64,000 nt of DNA from positions 124,001 through 188,000 of the forward strand of contig OZ244900.1 in NCBI GenBank assembly GCA_965221595.1, in the 5' to 3' direction. This DNA is from JAAXGX01 sp965221595 (GTDB lineage Bacteria > Acidobacteriota > Vicinamibacteria > Vicinamibacterales > UBA8438). The position numbers were made by a program, and so were the translations under genes. Shown piece after piece: positions 24,789 through 34,460 of the stretch (its first letter is position 1; each line of letters begins with the position of its first letter). The notes beneath the pieces are model-generated. The model made no database searches, had not been told where the DNA came from, and was given only the letters and a program-made list of their open reading frames with translations.

Positions 24789-25985
24789 TCACAGCGATTC
24801 GAGAAAAGCCGTCAGCGCCGCGAGGTCGGCGCCGGACAGCCCGCGCAGCTCGTCCCTGGCAGCCTGCGCCTCGCCCGCGTGCCGGACCAGAGCCTCGAGC
24901 AGGGTGGCCGCGCTCCCGTCGTGCAGAAGCGGCCGACGGTGGCGCAGTCCCCAGAGCGCCGGCGTGCGGATCTCGTTCGGCATGGCCGCCGCCTGGGCGA
25001 TCCCGTCGCCCGTCCCGATGTCGTGCAGCAGCAGGTCCGAGAACAGCGGCACCGGACGCCGGTCGAAGAGGGGATTCAGGTGGCGGCCGGTGGCCAGCAC
25101 GGGAACGTGGCAGGTCGCGCAACCGACCGACTCGAAGACCTGCCGGCCGCGCCTTGCCCGCTCCGTGAGAACGCCGCGCGGGGGAGGTGCAAGCAGCCGC
25201 ATGAACGACTCGAAGTTGTCGATGCCCCGCCGCCCGGTCCCCGGTTCCGCCAGGTCCTCGGGCTCGGGGAGCGGATCGCACAGACGGAGCTGGAGTTCGG
25301 TCAGGTTGAACGTCAGCTCGTCCGGAAACAGGTCATTCGTGATGCCCATCTCGTTCCGGTAGGCGTCGCCGCTGAACTCGAGCAGCGTCGCGATTTGAGC
25401 CTTCCAGCCGAACCGCCCGACGCGCAGCTCGCCGGTTGCCCGGTCGGTGACCAGCGCCGCGCGGCCGCTGATGCCGTCGCCGTCCGCATCGTGCGGATCC
25501 GCGAGCCCGAGGATGTCCGCATCCGGTATCGCCTCGACCAGGCCCGCGCCGAACAGGGGAATCGGCACGCGGCGCGCGATGACGTTCGCCTCGGCCGGAA
25601 TCACCGACTGGCAGCCGTGCGTCGGAATCGAGAAGAGCTGGAACAGCGATCCACGCGCCGGGTCGATGTCCCGAAAGGTGCCGTCGGCGTCGCGGATTCC
25701 CGCGCGGACGGTGGTGACTGGCGCGATGCCGCCGATGGCGGGCACGCTGTGGCAGGCGGCGCAGCTCGTCGCGTTGTAGGCTGGTCCGAGCCCCTCTTCG
25801 GCCGTCTCGACCTCCAGGAAGTCCTCGAGACCGAGCCGGAACTCCTCGAACTCGGCCGCCGTGATGCCCGGCAGCGGGTCGCCCGGCTCGACCGGGTACT
25901 GGCCGGCCGCCGTGGCGGCCAACGCCGCCGCCGCCGCGATGACGGCGACGTAGCCTGCGACCGACGGGCTGACGAGCCGCCTCAT
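24789..25985 (-). CDS. Di-haem oxidoreductase (DUF1111/DHOR-like), exported
   Basis: A 398-residue periplasmic protein with a signal peptide (residues about 1-31, MRRLVSPSVAG to ATAAG). It has two CxxCH haem-c motifs: SCAACHSVPAIGG near residue 80 and GCATCHVPVLATGR near residue 290, with the family's intervening GRFGWKAQ. This places it with the di-haem oxidoreductase, putative peroxidase family. Its electron acceptor is unknown. The ATG at 25985 overlaps the CuA protein stop as ATGA. Being last in an operon with a CuA protein and an outer-membrane barrel, it probably exchanges electrons in the periplasm. Confidence 0.85.
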   Translation of the reverse strand: MRRLVSPSVAGYVAVIAAAAALAATAAGQYPVEPGDPLPGITAAEFEEFRLGLEDFLEVETAEEGLGPAYNATSCAACHSVPAIGGIAPVTTVRAGIRDADGTFRDIDPARGSLFQLFSIPTHGCQSVIPAEANVIARRVPIPLFGAGLVEAIPDADILGLADPHDADGDGISGRAALVTDRATGELRVGRFGWKAQIATLLEFSGDAYRNEMGITNDLFPDELTFNLTELQLRLCDPLPEPEDLAEPGTGRRGIDNFESFMRLLAPPPRGVLTERARRGRQVFESVGCATCHVPVLATGRHLNPLFDRRPVPLFSDLLLHDIGTGDGIAQAAAMPNEIRTPALWGLRHRRPLLHDGSAATLLEALVRHAGEAQAARDELRGLSGADLAALTAFLESL

Positions 25986-26377
25986 GGGGTGCCGCCGGCC
26001 TCGACCACGACGATCTCGCCGCGCATGAAGTGGTGTCCCGCTCCGCACAGGCGCGAGCACTCGAAGCGGTAGCGTCCGGGCGTCTGTGCCTCGAACAGCA
26101 CCACCGCCTCGCCCTGCCGCCGCTTCGGTACCGCCACGTTCACCTCGCGGCCGACGATGCGAAAGCCGTGCAGGGTGTCCTGGCTCCGAATCCGCAGCTC
26201 GACAGGCACACCGACCGGCACCCGAATCCGGGACGGGGTAAAGGAGAAGCGCTCGGCCAGCACTGGCACCACCAGCGGTTGCGGCTCGTCGAGCACGCGC
26301 CAGCCGGCCACGCCGGAGCTTGCGAGCGCGACGCCGACCGCCGCGACGAACCATCGGCGGGAACTCAGAACCACCAT
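25982..26377 (-). CDS. CuA-type cupredoxin (cytochrome oxidase subunit II-like)
   Basis: A 131-residue protein with one N-terminal signal/anchor helix (residues about 8-27, FVAAVGVALASSGVAGW) and a cupredoxin domain. The C-terminal motif ECSRLCGAGHHFM has the CuA spacing Cys-x3-Cys-x3-His-x2-Met, and an earlier His lies in DTLHGFRIV. These are the ligands of the binuclear CuA site of cytochrome oxidase subunit II. The usual two-helix hairpin and a subunit I gene are absent, so it is unlikely to be part of a normal oxidase. ATG at 26377 overlaps the barrel gene by 13 bases. It may shuttle electrons to the di-haem protein. Confidence 0.85.
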   Translation of the reverse strand: MVVLSSRRWFVAAVGVALASSGVAGWRVLDEPQPLVVPVLAERFSFTPSRIRVPVGVPVELRIRSQDTLHGFRIVGREVNVAVPKRRQGEAVVLFEAQTPGRYRFECSRLCGAGHHFMRGEIVVVEAGGTP

Positions 26378-27747
26378 CCCAGCCCCAGGTTCAAGGAGTC
26401 GGGCGCGTGGATCACCACGCTCTGGTTGCGCAGCACCGTGTAGTCGAGCTTCACGGCCACGTCGGGGTCCGGGAAGTACGTCAGGCCGAACACCCACGCG
26501 TCGCGATCGAATTCCTTGAGCGGATGGAACCCGGCCGGCATGTCGAACTGCGTGTCGAAGTTCTCGTAGCGCAGGAAGGCGGCCAGCTCTCTCGGCGCCG
26601 GGTGCGGCAGGATGAAGTACGAGCCTTCCAGGTAGAAGCCGCGGATTTCCTCAGCCACGTTCGGGCTGACCCCGGTGGTCCGCTGCACCGCCCGGTTCAA
26701 CTGGTCCATGCCGCCGAGAAAGCCGTGCGCGTACTGGCCGCGCGCCTCGAGCTCGCCGAGCCGGAAGCGGCCATCGAACTCGACCAGCGTCAGGCTGCTG
26801 TCGAACCGCAGCGTATTGAAGCCGGTATCGCCGCTCCACAGGCTGGCGCCCAGCACGAGACCCGGCGTGCCGACGTACTCGATGCGGCCGGTGCCTGCGA
26901 GGTTCCGCGCGTTCGACTCGGCGCCCTTCTGCCGTCCGCCGCGCAGTCCCTCCTCGGCGCTGAACCCGAATGCGTCCAGGGTCGCCATGGCGTAGACGCG
27001 GTACCGCACACCTGGACCCACCTCGCCGTGCACGCCGACCCCGGTGTCGAACCAGGTGGTCGGGATGATGACCGTGTCTACGAACGGCCGCTCGACGCCG
27101 TGGAAGACGGGCGGCTCGTGGCGCTCGTTGATGATGCCGACCGGCGTGAGCAGCATCCCGGCGCGCAGGTTGAAGGCGCGGGTGATGAGAAAGTCGACGT
27201 ACGCCTGCTCGAGCTCGAGCTCGCCCTCGGTCTCGTTCGAGACCACGGCGTGCTCGAGCTCGAGCTCGGCCACGAACCGGATGCGATCCGAGAAGCTGTG
27301 GGAGAAGAGCAGCACGAAGCGGTGGAAGTCGAGAACCGCGTCCTCGTTCTGACGGTTGTTGTAATGGAAATCCATGTAGCCGGAAAGGGGCCCGGTCACG
27401 GGCTGGGACGAGGCGCCCTCCGCCGAACCGGGCGTCCGGTCTGCCTCGCCCTCCGCCGACGCTGCCGCGCCGGCCGGCGCGGCGGCGGGCGTCCGCGCCC
27501 ACGCCTGCAGTATGCTCCGGACGTTGCGGCGGAGTGCATCGGCCGCCGCGGCACCCACGGTGAGAGAGCGCAGGGACGCGCCGCGCCAGCCGGCCGTCGG
27601 GGCGCCCGCGACCGGCCGTGGGCTCTCGCCGCGGGGCGCCGGTTCCGCTCGGGAGGTCGAGGAGACAGGCACCAGGCATAACAGCACGAAGGCCGCCACA
27701 TGTCGGGTCGCACGCCGGGTGCCTGGGGCTTGGTACGCCGAAAGCAT
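26365..27747 (-). CDS. Outer-membrane porin-like beta-barrel protein
   Basis: A 460-residue exported protein. After a signal peptide (residues about 1-34) and a Pro/Ala-rich region to about residue 115 comes a beta-barrel: many alternating strands such as GPLSGYMDFHYNNRQNED, FVAELELEHAVV and AYVDFLITRAFNLRAGML. It ends in Gly-Trp-Trp-Phe, the terminal aromatic needed for outer-membrane assembly. It recalls phosphate-selective-porin-like barrels, but substrate cannot be told. It is the first gene of an operon with the CuA and di-haem proteins. A DtxR-like inverted repeat lies 25 bases upstream of its start. Confidence 0.8.
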   Translation of the reverse strand: MLSAYQAPGTRRATRHVAAFVLLCLVPVSSTSRAEPAPRGESPRPVAGAPTAGWRGASLRSLTVGAAAADALRRNVRSILQAWARTPAAAPAGAAASAEGEADRTPGSAEGASSQPVTGPLSGYMDFHYNNRQNEDAVLDFHRFVLLFSHSFSDRIRFVAELELEHAVVSNETEGELELEQAYVDFLITRAFNLRAGMLLTPVGIINERHEPPVFHGVERPFVDTVIIPTTWFDTGVGVHGEVGPGVRYRVYAMATLDAFGFSAEEGLRGGRQKGAESNARNLAGTGRIEYVGTPGLVLGASLWSGDTGFNTLRFDSSLTLVEFDGRFRLGELEARGQYAHGFLGGMDQLNRAVQRTTGVSPNVAEEIRGFYLEGSYFILPHPAPRELAAFLRYENFDTQFDMPAGFHPLKEFDRDAWVFGLTYFPDPDVAVKLDYTVLRNQSVVIHAPDSLNLGLGWWF

Positions 27748-27771
27748 TTATTTTGACTCTACCGTCTTTGT

Positions 27772-27789
27772 CTTTTGAATGACCAAAAT
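27772..27789. promoter_or_regulatory. Putative DtxR-type operator upstream of the barrel operon
   Basis: On the minus strand it reads ATTTTGGTCATTCAAAAG, identical to the feo-region repeat in 15 of 18 positions. It lies 25 bases upstream of the barrel gene start. Another half-site-like TCAAAAT occurs just before the start codon. The match suggests control by the DtxR regulator at 24.1-24.8 kb. Confidence 0.55.
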
Positions 27790-27800
27790 CACAGGCTGAA

Positions 27801-27818
27801 GCACCGCCGAAGCGGTGC
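27801..27818 (-). terminator. Hairpin downstream of queD (UUCG tetraloop)
   Basis: On the minus strand GCACCGC-TTCG-GCGGTGC forms a perfect seven-pair stem with a stable tetraloop, 17 bases after the queD stop. No T-run follows directly, so it may protect the 3' end or only weakly terminate. It also separates queD from the barrel operon. Confidence 0.45.
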
Positions 27819-27835
27819 CCGGGCCGGGATCGGGA

Positions 27836-28294
27836 TCAGCCGACGGCGGCGGCAGAAGGTTTGGAGCGGGGCGCGCCGCCCGCGGCGGCAGCCGGTGAGG
27901 CATACGTCGCGAACGACGTCGGAGTCTCCCACACGGTCACGCGAATGACCGGGAAGCCCCGCTCGCAGACCTGATCGAAGATCACCTTCGCGATATGCTC
28001 CACCGTCGGGTTGCGGTCAACGACGAACACCGGCTCGCCCAGCCGGCGGAGCGGCTCGAGGAGCGGATCGTCGCGGCGGAGAATCATCTTGTGGTCCAGC
28101 TCGCGGTCTATCCAAGTCTTGATCACGCGCTTGATGTCGCCGAAGTCGCAGACCATGCCACGCGGGTCGAGCGACTCGGCGCGCACCTCGATCTCGGCAA
28201 CCGCGTTGTGGCCGTGAGGATGCCGGCAGACGCCTTCGTACTCCAGCAACCGGTGGCCGTAGCAGAAGTCGATCCGCTTCGTGACGGAGTACAT
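27836..28294 (-). CDS. queD: 6-carboxytetrahydropterin synthase QueD
   Basis: QueD converts dihydroneopterin triphosphate to 6-carboxy-tetrahydropterin for queuosine. The 152-residue protein has the family zinc histidines and catalytic cysteine: DFCYGHRLLEY and EGVCRHPHGHN, followed by VCDFGDIKRVI and LDHKMIL. The C-terminal 25 residues (AAAAGGAPRSKPSAAAVG) are an unstructured extension. The neighbouring divergent gene is QueC-like, which fits the queuosine assignment rather than tetrahydrobiopterin synthesis. The starts lie only 28 bases apart, so the promoters must overlap. Confidence 0.88.
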   Translation of the reverse strand: MYSVTKRIDFCYGHRLLEYEGVCRHPHGHNAVAEIEVRAESLDPRGMVCDFGDIKRVIKTWIDRELDHKMILRRDDPLLEPLRRLGEPVFVVDRNPTVEHIAKVIFDQVCERGFPVIRVTVWETPTSFATYASPAAAAGGAPRSKPSAAAVG

Positions 28295-28322
28295 TGGAAG
28301 TGGCTGACGTGAAGCAGGGACG

Positions 28323-29036
28323 ATGGTAGTCGAGCGCTCGAACGACGGTCAAGAACCGGTGGCCGCGGTCCTCTGCTCCGGAGGTCTCGACAGCGCGGTG
28401 CTGGTCGCGCGCGAGGCGACCGCCGGCGTCGTGCAACCCCTCTACGTGAGCGGCGGTCTCGCGTGGGAGGAGTCGGAGCTGGGGGTCGTCGACCGGCTCC
28501 TGGCCGCGCCGACGTTTGCGGCGTCCGTGCGCCCGCTGGCGCAGCTCGAGGCGCCGCTGACGGACCTCTACCCACCCTCGCACTGGGCGCTCCGCGGCAC
28601 GCCCCCCGCCTACGGCACGCCCGACAGCGACGTCTACCTCGTCGGGCGCAACGCGGTGCTGCTGTCCAAGGCGGGTGTCTACTGCGCACTGCATGGGATT
28701 GGCCGCCTGGCGGTTGGTCCGCTGGCCGGCAATCCCTTTCCCGACGCGACGCCCGAGTTCTTCACGGCGATGGCGCGCGCCCTGTCGCTGGGTCTGGACC
28801 ATCCGCTGGACATCGCCGCGCCGTTCGCGACTCTAGACAAGTCGGACGTCATCCTGCTGGGCGCGACGCTCGGGGTGCCCTGGGAGCTCACGGTGTCGTG
28901 CATGAATCCGATGGGAGCCGCGCACTGCGGTCGCTGCAGCAAGTGCCGCGAACGGCTGCAGGCATTCGACGCGGCCGGCCTGCACGACCCGGCACCCTAC
29001 GCCTTCCGGCCCGCGGACGCGGCGACCGGCCACTGA
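28323..29036 (+). CDS. queC: 7-cyano-7-deazaguanine synthase QueC
   Basis: QueC turns 7-carboxy-7-deazaguanine into preQ0 with ATP and ammonia. The 237-residue protein has the N-type PP-loop SGGLDSAVL near residue 20, the nucleotide/adenylate region VGRNAVLLS, and a C-terminal four-cysteine zinc set in SCMNPMGAAHCGRCSKCRER. The middle (PPSHWALRGTPPAYGTPDSD) fits the QueC family. It pairs with queD across a 28-base divergent region. QueE and later queuosine genes are not in the window. The sequence is divergent from enterobacterial QueC, but the Cys and PP-loop sets are intact. Confidence 0.85.
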   Translation: MVVERSNDGQEPVAAVLCSGGLDSAVLVAREATAGVVQPLYVSGGLAWEESELGVVDRLLAAPTFAASVRPLAQLEAPLTDLYPPSHWALRGTPPAYGTPDSDVYLVGRNAVLLSKAGVYCALHGIGRLAVGPLAGNPFPDATPEFFTAMARALSLGLDHPLDIAAPFATLDKSDVILLGATLGVPWELTVSCMNPMGAAHCGRCSKCRERLQAFDAAGLHDPAPYAFRPADAATGH

Positions 29037-29068
29037 AGCGCCGGCGGGGGCCAGCCGAGCATCACCCG

Positions 29069-30181
29069 TCAGGTGCGGGCGGCGGCCGCCTGCCGCTTGA
29101 GGTCCGCCAGCAGTGTGTCGAGGCGGTGGAAGAGCTCCTTGCGCGGGCGCCGCCCGCGCGGCGATCCGACGGCGTACTCGCAGAAGAGTGGAAATGCGAT
29201 GGTCGAGTCGCAGTAGGCCACGACCGTGTCGGGGAGCTGCCCCGGGTTCACCTTCCCCCAGCTGACAGCCTCGGCCGGCGTGGCGCCCGACAGCCCGCCC
29301 CAGACCGCCTGATCGGTCGTCAATTGGATGAAGAACTCGTTGCCCCCCTTGGGGATGCCGTAGATCTCCCAAAGGGTCGGCTGACCCTGGAGATAGAAGT
29401 TCTTGGGCGAGCCGCCGCCCAGGATCACGCAGCCGTTCTTCCTCCCCGCGAGAATGATGGCGCATACCTCGTTGACGTCCCGGTTCGGATCGACCGTGCA
29501 GCGGCCGTCGTTGAGCAGCGCGTGGTAGGCCAGGTTCATGCCGATCGAGCTGTCCCCGGGCGACGAGGTGTAGACAGGCACGCCGGCCGCGGCCGCGCTG
29601 GCCACCAGCGAATGCGCGTCGCAGCCCGGGTTACGCTCCAGCAGGTCGCAGCCCAGCCGGTAGTGCAGCTCGGCCGACGAGACGGGTGCGTCGAACACCT
29701 GGCGGGTGAGGAAGTCGCGCAGGTAGGCGTCGGTCTCGAGCAGGACCTCCGACGGAAACAGGACATCGTAGATGCGGATGATCCCGTGTTCGTAGAGCTC
29801 GACGTCATCGAGGAACGGCGAGCCGCGGTGCAGCGTGAAGTTCAGGGCATGGTGGAGATCGTGGTACAGGTTCGCGCCGGTGCTGACGAGAAAGTCCACC
29901 AGCCCCCGGTCCATCATCTCGATGACGCAGCCGCCGAGCCCCGCCGGCGTCAGCGCCCCGGCCATGGTCAACCCGATCGTCGTGTCGTGCGCCGGATCGA
30001 GCATGCGATCCGTGAAGACGTGACACGCCTCCGACAGCCGCCCGGCGTTGAAGGCCTGGAAGCCTTCGTCGATAAGCCGGCGCAATTCAGGGCTGCCGCG
30101 CGGCCGGTAGTAGCGGATCGGCTTGCCACCGAGATAGGGGCGCTGGTCGGCCGTGGGAGCGCCAGGCCGGCGATGGGGCAC
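29069..30181 (-). CDS. Deoxyhypusine synthase-like protein
   Basis: A 370-residue cytoplasmic protein of the deoxyhypusine synthase family (NAD-dependent, spermidine-cleaving). Visible blocks are TIGLTMAGALTPAGLGG, STGANLYHD, TSSPGDSSIGMNLAY, DVNEVCAIIL and CVILGGGSPKNFYLQ, which carries a lysine at the position of the family's active-site lysine region. Bacteria lack eIF5A, so bacterial homologues act on polyamines; a homospermidine-synthase or related role is possible but is inferred. The start GTG at 30181 is weakly supported. It is convergent with queC, 32 bases apart, and lies downstream of fabI. Confidence 0.82.
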   Translation of the reverse strand: MPHRRPGAPTADQRPYLGGKPIRYYRPRGSPELRRLIDEGFQAFNAGRLSEACHVFTDRMLDPAHDTTIGLTMAGALTPAGLGGCVIEMMDRGLVDFLVSTGANLYHDLHHALNFTLHRGSPFLDDVELYEHGIIRIYDVLFPSEVLLETDAYLRDFLTRQVFDAPVSSAELHYRLGCDLLERNPGCDAHSLVASAAAAGVPVYTSSPGDSSIGMNLAYHALLNDGRCTVDPNRDVNEVCAIILAGRKNGCVILGGGSPKNFYLQGQPTLWEIYGIPKGGNEFFIQLTTDQAVWGGLSGATPAEAVSWGKVNPGQLPDTVVAYCDSTIAFPLFCEYAVGSPRGRRPRKELFHRLDTLLADLKRQAAAART

Positions 30182-30193
30182 GGCGCTAGTCTA

Positions 30194-30484
30194 CTACCCG
30201 CCCGCCCCGCGGTCGGTGGGGTCGATCCAGTCCGGCCGGCGCCCGCCGGCCGCAGTCAGCAGGAGCGCCACCCCGGTCGCGCCCAGCAGCCAGCCGATGC
30301 CGTCGGACAACCTCGACTCCCAGTTGAAGGTGAAGACCCGCAGCCCGGCGCAGGCCGCGGTCAGGAGGCCGCCGGTGAAGGCGGCGGCGCGGCGATCGAA
30401 CGCCAGGCGCAGCAGTGCGCCGCGCGCGCGGCGCAGCGTCGAGCCGCCCGCACGCCTACATGCCGGTGATGTGGTAGCCGGCAT
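30194..30484 (-). CDS. Possible small two-helix membrane protein
   Basis: A 96-residue reading frame that starts inside the end of fabI. It has two hydrophobic stretches, AAAFTGGLLTAACAGLRVF and GIGWLLGATGVALLLTAAGG, separated by FNWESRLSDG. The only ATG overlaps the fabI 3' end by 29 bases; a later alternative start may be used. No family was recognised. It fills the space between fabI and the deoxyhypusine synthase-like gene. It may be a real small membrane protein, but could be a chance reading frame. Confidence 0.35.
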   Translation of the reverse strand: MPATTSPACRRAGGSTLRRARGALLRLAFDRRAAAFTGGLLTAACAGLRVFTFNWESRLSDGIGWLLGATGVALLLTAAGGRRPDWIDPTDRGAGG

Positions 30485-31232
30485 CGACCATCAGGACCTC
30501 GCCGGTCACGGCCGCGCTGCCCGGTCCCAGCAGGAATACCGCGGCGTCGGCGACCTCCGTGCTCTCCGCCGTTCTTCGCAGCGGCGCACGCTCGCGATAG
30601 TGCTGCAGGATGCGGCCGAAGCCGGCGATGCCGGACGCCGCCAGCGTCTTGATGGGGCCCGCGGAGATGGCGTTCGCGCGAATGTTGCGTGGTCCGAGAT
30701 CGCTCGCGAGGTACCGGACGGTGGCCTCCAGCGCGGCCTTGGCCACGCCCATGACGTTGTAGTTCGGAAACACCCGGCCGCTGCCCAGATAGGTGAGCGT
30801 CAGGATGCTCCCCCCGCCGCGCCGCTCCATCAGCGGCGCGGCGCCGCGGGCCAGTGCGATGAGCGAGTAGGCGCTGACGTCGAGCGCCTCCCGGAAGTCG
30901 TCGCGCGCGGTCTGCACGAACGGTTCGGAGATCGCCTCCCGCGAGGCGAACGCGACGCCGTGCACGAGGAAGTCGAGGCCGCCGTGCTCGGCATCGACGG
31001 CGCGGCAGAGGGCGTCGATCTCGTCGTCGCGGGTGACGTCGCAGGCGACCAGTTGAGCCGGTCGGTCGAGGGTGGCGGCCAGGGCGCGCGTCTTTTCCGC
31101 GAACCGATCGTTGGCGTAGCTGAGCGTGAGGCGCGCCCCGGCGGCGTCGGCGGCCCGGGCGATGGACCACGCCAGCGAACGCTGGTTCGCCACCCCGACG
31201 ACGAGACCGTTCAGTCCCTCCAGAGCGCTCAT
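30456..31232 (-). CDS. fabI: Enoyl-ACP reductase FabI
   Basis: FabI performs the last reduction of each fatty-acid elongation cycle, using NADH. The 258-residue SDR protein has the divergent nucleotide-binding start LNGLVVGVANQRSLAWSIA (GxxxxxSxA type) rather than the standard TGxxxGIG, and DFLVHGVAF. The catalytic pair occurs in YNVMGVAKA: Tyr-x6-Lys, the FabI spacing. SAGPIKTLAASG follows, another FabI mark. The upstream half of the cycle (FabZ) is encoded at 0.6 kb. The start ATG at 31232 has no close rival. Confidence 0.92.
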   Translation of the reverse strand: MSALEGLNGLVVGVANQRSLAWSIARAADAAGARLTLSYANDRFAEKTRALAATLDRPAQLVACDVTRDDEIDALCRAVDAEHGGLDFLVHGVAFASREAISEPFVQTARDDFREALDVSAYSLIALARGAAPLMERRGGGSILTLTYLGSGRVFPNYNVMGVAKAALEATVRYLASDLGPRNIRANAISAGPIKTLAASGIAGFGRILQHYRERAPLRRTAESTEVADAAVFLLGPGSAAVTGEVLMVDAGYHITGM

Positions 31233-31284
31233 CCGCGTGCCGGCTGGTAGCCGGCGGCCAGGTTCGGACGCCGGGGGTGACCTC

Positions 31285-31677
31285 TCAGCGGGCGCGTCCC
31301 TTGCCGCGGCGTGAGGAGGCGGACCGCGAGCTCGAGGTGAAACGCTGCTGCCCGCTCCGTTCGTTGCGCCGGACCGGCCGCGCCTTGTTGCCGTTCACCT
31401 TGTTGGGGTGCCCGTCGGGCTCGTCAGGACGGCCGTTGCGGGCCCTGAAGTTCCCGCGGCCGCCGCCCGCTGCACCGCGCGGCTGCTGGTGCATCGTGAA
31501 CACCGGCGGCTGACGAGGCGTGGGTGGAACACCCTCCTGCGGCTTCAGCGTCGCGCGGATCAGCACCCGGCGCACGGAATCCCCGTCGCCGCGCCCCGAC
31601 GTCGCGCCGGCGACGGTCGGCTCCTCGGGAGGATCCACGGCAGGATCGACTTCACCCGGGCGGTCGTGATCGCTCAT
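31285..31677 (-). CDS. Unknown basic, disordered protein (RGG-like region)
   Basis: A 130-residue, probably disordered protein. The first 35 residues are acidic (MSDHDRPGEVDPAVDPPEEP). Then comes VRRVLIRATLKPQEGVPPTP, and a basic tail with GGGRGNFRARNGRPDEP and SSSRSASSRRGKGRAR. RGG-like and Arg/Ser stretches suggest nucleic-acid contact, but this is only composition. A longer reading frame upstream to 31779 reads into the region that probably holds the promoter, so ATG 31677 is preferred. It lies between fabI and argH on the same strand and I do not recognise a family. Confidence 0.5.
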   Translation of the reverse strand: MSDHDRPGEVDPAVDPPEEPTVAGATSGRGDGDSVRRVLIRATLKPQEGVPPTPRQPPVFTMHQQPRGAAGGGRGNFRARNGRPDEPDGHPNKVNGNKARPVRRNERSGQQRFTSSSRSASSRRGKGRAR

Positions 31678-31810
31678 TGGATCGACCCGTCCTCTGCGAC
31701 CCGAGCGGCACTCGGTCGCAGGGCATTCGATGGGGAATGGGACCGTGAACTCGTAGACTGCATAGCATAGCAAGCACACCGGAACGACGCAAACCGGCGG
31801 CTGCCCATCT

Positions 31811-33199
<1,389 letters not shown>

Positions 33200-33203
33200 C
33201 CTG

Positions 33204-34433
33204 TCACCGCGACACCTCGCCGGCCGCGGCATCCACCGGGGCGGCGCGCGGCGCCCTGCGCGCGGACGTCTCCACCGGCAGTCCCCAAATCTTGATGAAA
33301 CCCTCGGCCGCCGAGTGGTCGAACTCGTCCCCTTCGTCGTACGTGGCGAGCCCCGTCTCGTACAGCGCGTTTGCGGACCGCCGGCCGACGATGCGGCAGT
33401 CGCCGCGGTAGAGCTTCAGGCGGGTCGTTCCATTGACCAGCTCCTGCACCTTGGCGACGAACGCGTCGATCGCTTCACGAGCGGGCGTGAACCACAGGCC
33501 GTTGTAGACGAGATCGGCGTAGGTCCGGCCCATGTCGTGCTTGAGGCGCTCTACGTCCTTCGGAAGGACGAGCGCCTCGAGCTCCCGGTGGGCCGTGTGG
33601 AGCAGCGTCGCGGCCGGTGCCTCGTAGATCTCGCGCGACTTGATGCCGACCAGCCGGTTCTCCACCATGTCGATGCGTCCCACGCCGTGCACGCCGGCGA
33701 TCGTATCGAGCGAGTTGATCAGTTCGTCGAGCGGCATCGCGACGCCGTTCACCTTCGTCGGCACGCCCGCCTCGAACTCCACCTCCACGTAGGCCGGAGC
33801 AGCGGGGCAGTCGGCCGGCGACTTCGTGAGCGCGTAGATGTCCTCCGGCGGCTCGGCCCAGGGATCCTCCAGCACGCCGCACTCGATGGACCGCCCCCAC
33901 AGATTCGTGTCGGTGCTGTACGGGTTGTCGACGGAGGCCGGAATGGGAATGCCGTGGGCCCGTGCATACTCGATCTCGTCCGGGCGCGTCATGCCCCACT
34001 CGCGGGCCGGCGCCACGACACGGATGGCCGGGTTGAGCGCCCTGGCCGACACGTCCATCCGCACCTGGTCGTTGCCCTTGCCGGTGCACCCGTGCGCGAT
34101 GATGCCGGCGTTCTCGAGCTCGGCGACCTCCACCAGCTTCTTGGCGATCAGCGGGCGCCCCAGCGCGGTGGCGAGCGGATACTTGCCCTCGTAGACTGCG
34201 CCGGCCTGCAGCGCCGGCAGCACGTACTCGCGGGCGAACTCCTCGCGTACGTCCACGACGTGAGCCCGGACGGCCCCGACGGCCAGCGCGCGCTCGCGCA
34301 CATCGTCCAGCTCCTTGCCCTGTCCCAGATCCATCGTTACGGCCACGATCTCGGCGTCGTACTTGTCGGCGAGCCAGCGAACGGCGACCGACGTGTCCAG
34401 GCCGCCCGAGTACGCCAACACGATTCGCTCCAT
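33204..34433 (-). CDS. argG: Argininosuccinate synthase
   Basis: ArgG joins citrulline and aspartate using ATP to form argininosuccinate. The 409-residue protein starts with the N-type PP-loop YSGGLDTSV, then VTMDLGQGKE, GCTGKGNDQVR, and NLWGRSIECG, the expected synthetase blocks. The tail of about 25 residues (TSARRAPRAAPVDAAAGEVS) is not conserved in the family. It is downstream of argR (27 bases) and upstream of argH (four bases). Expression probably responds to arginine through ArgR. Confidence 0.95.
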   Translation of the reverse strand: MERIVLAYSGGLDTSVAVRWLADKYDAEIVAVTMDLGQGKELDDVRERALAVGAVRAHVVDVREEFAREYVLPALQAGAVYEGKYPLATALGRPLIAKKLVEVAELENAGIIAHGCTGKGNDQVRMDVSARALNPAIRVVAPAREWGMTRPDEIEYARAHGIPIPASVDNPYSTDTNLWGRSIECGVLEDPWAEPPEDIYALTKSPADCPAAPAYVEVEFEAGVPTKVNGVAMPLDELINSLDTIAGVHGVGRIDMVENRLVGIKSREIYEAPAATLLHTAHRELEALVLPKDVERLKHDMGRTYADLVYNGLWFTPAREAIDAFVAKVQELVNGTTRLKLYRGDCRIVGRRSANALYETGLATYDEGDEFDHSAAEGFIKIWGLPVETSARRAPRAAPVDAAAGEVSR

Positions 34434-34460
34434 GCCTGTTCCTTTCCGCGGGCGGGCAGT

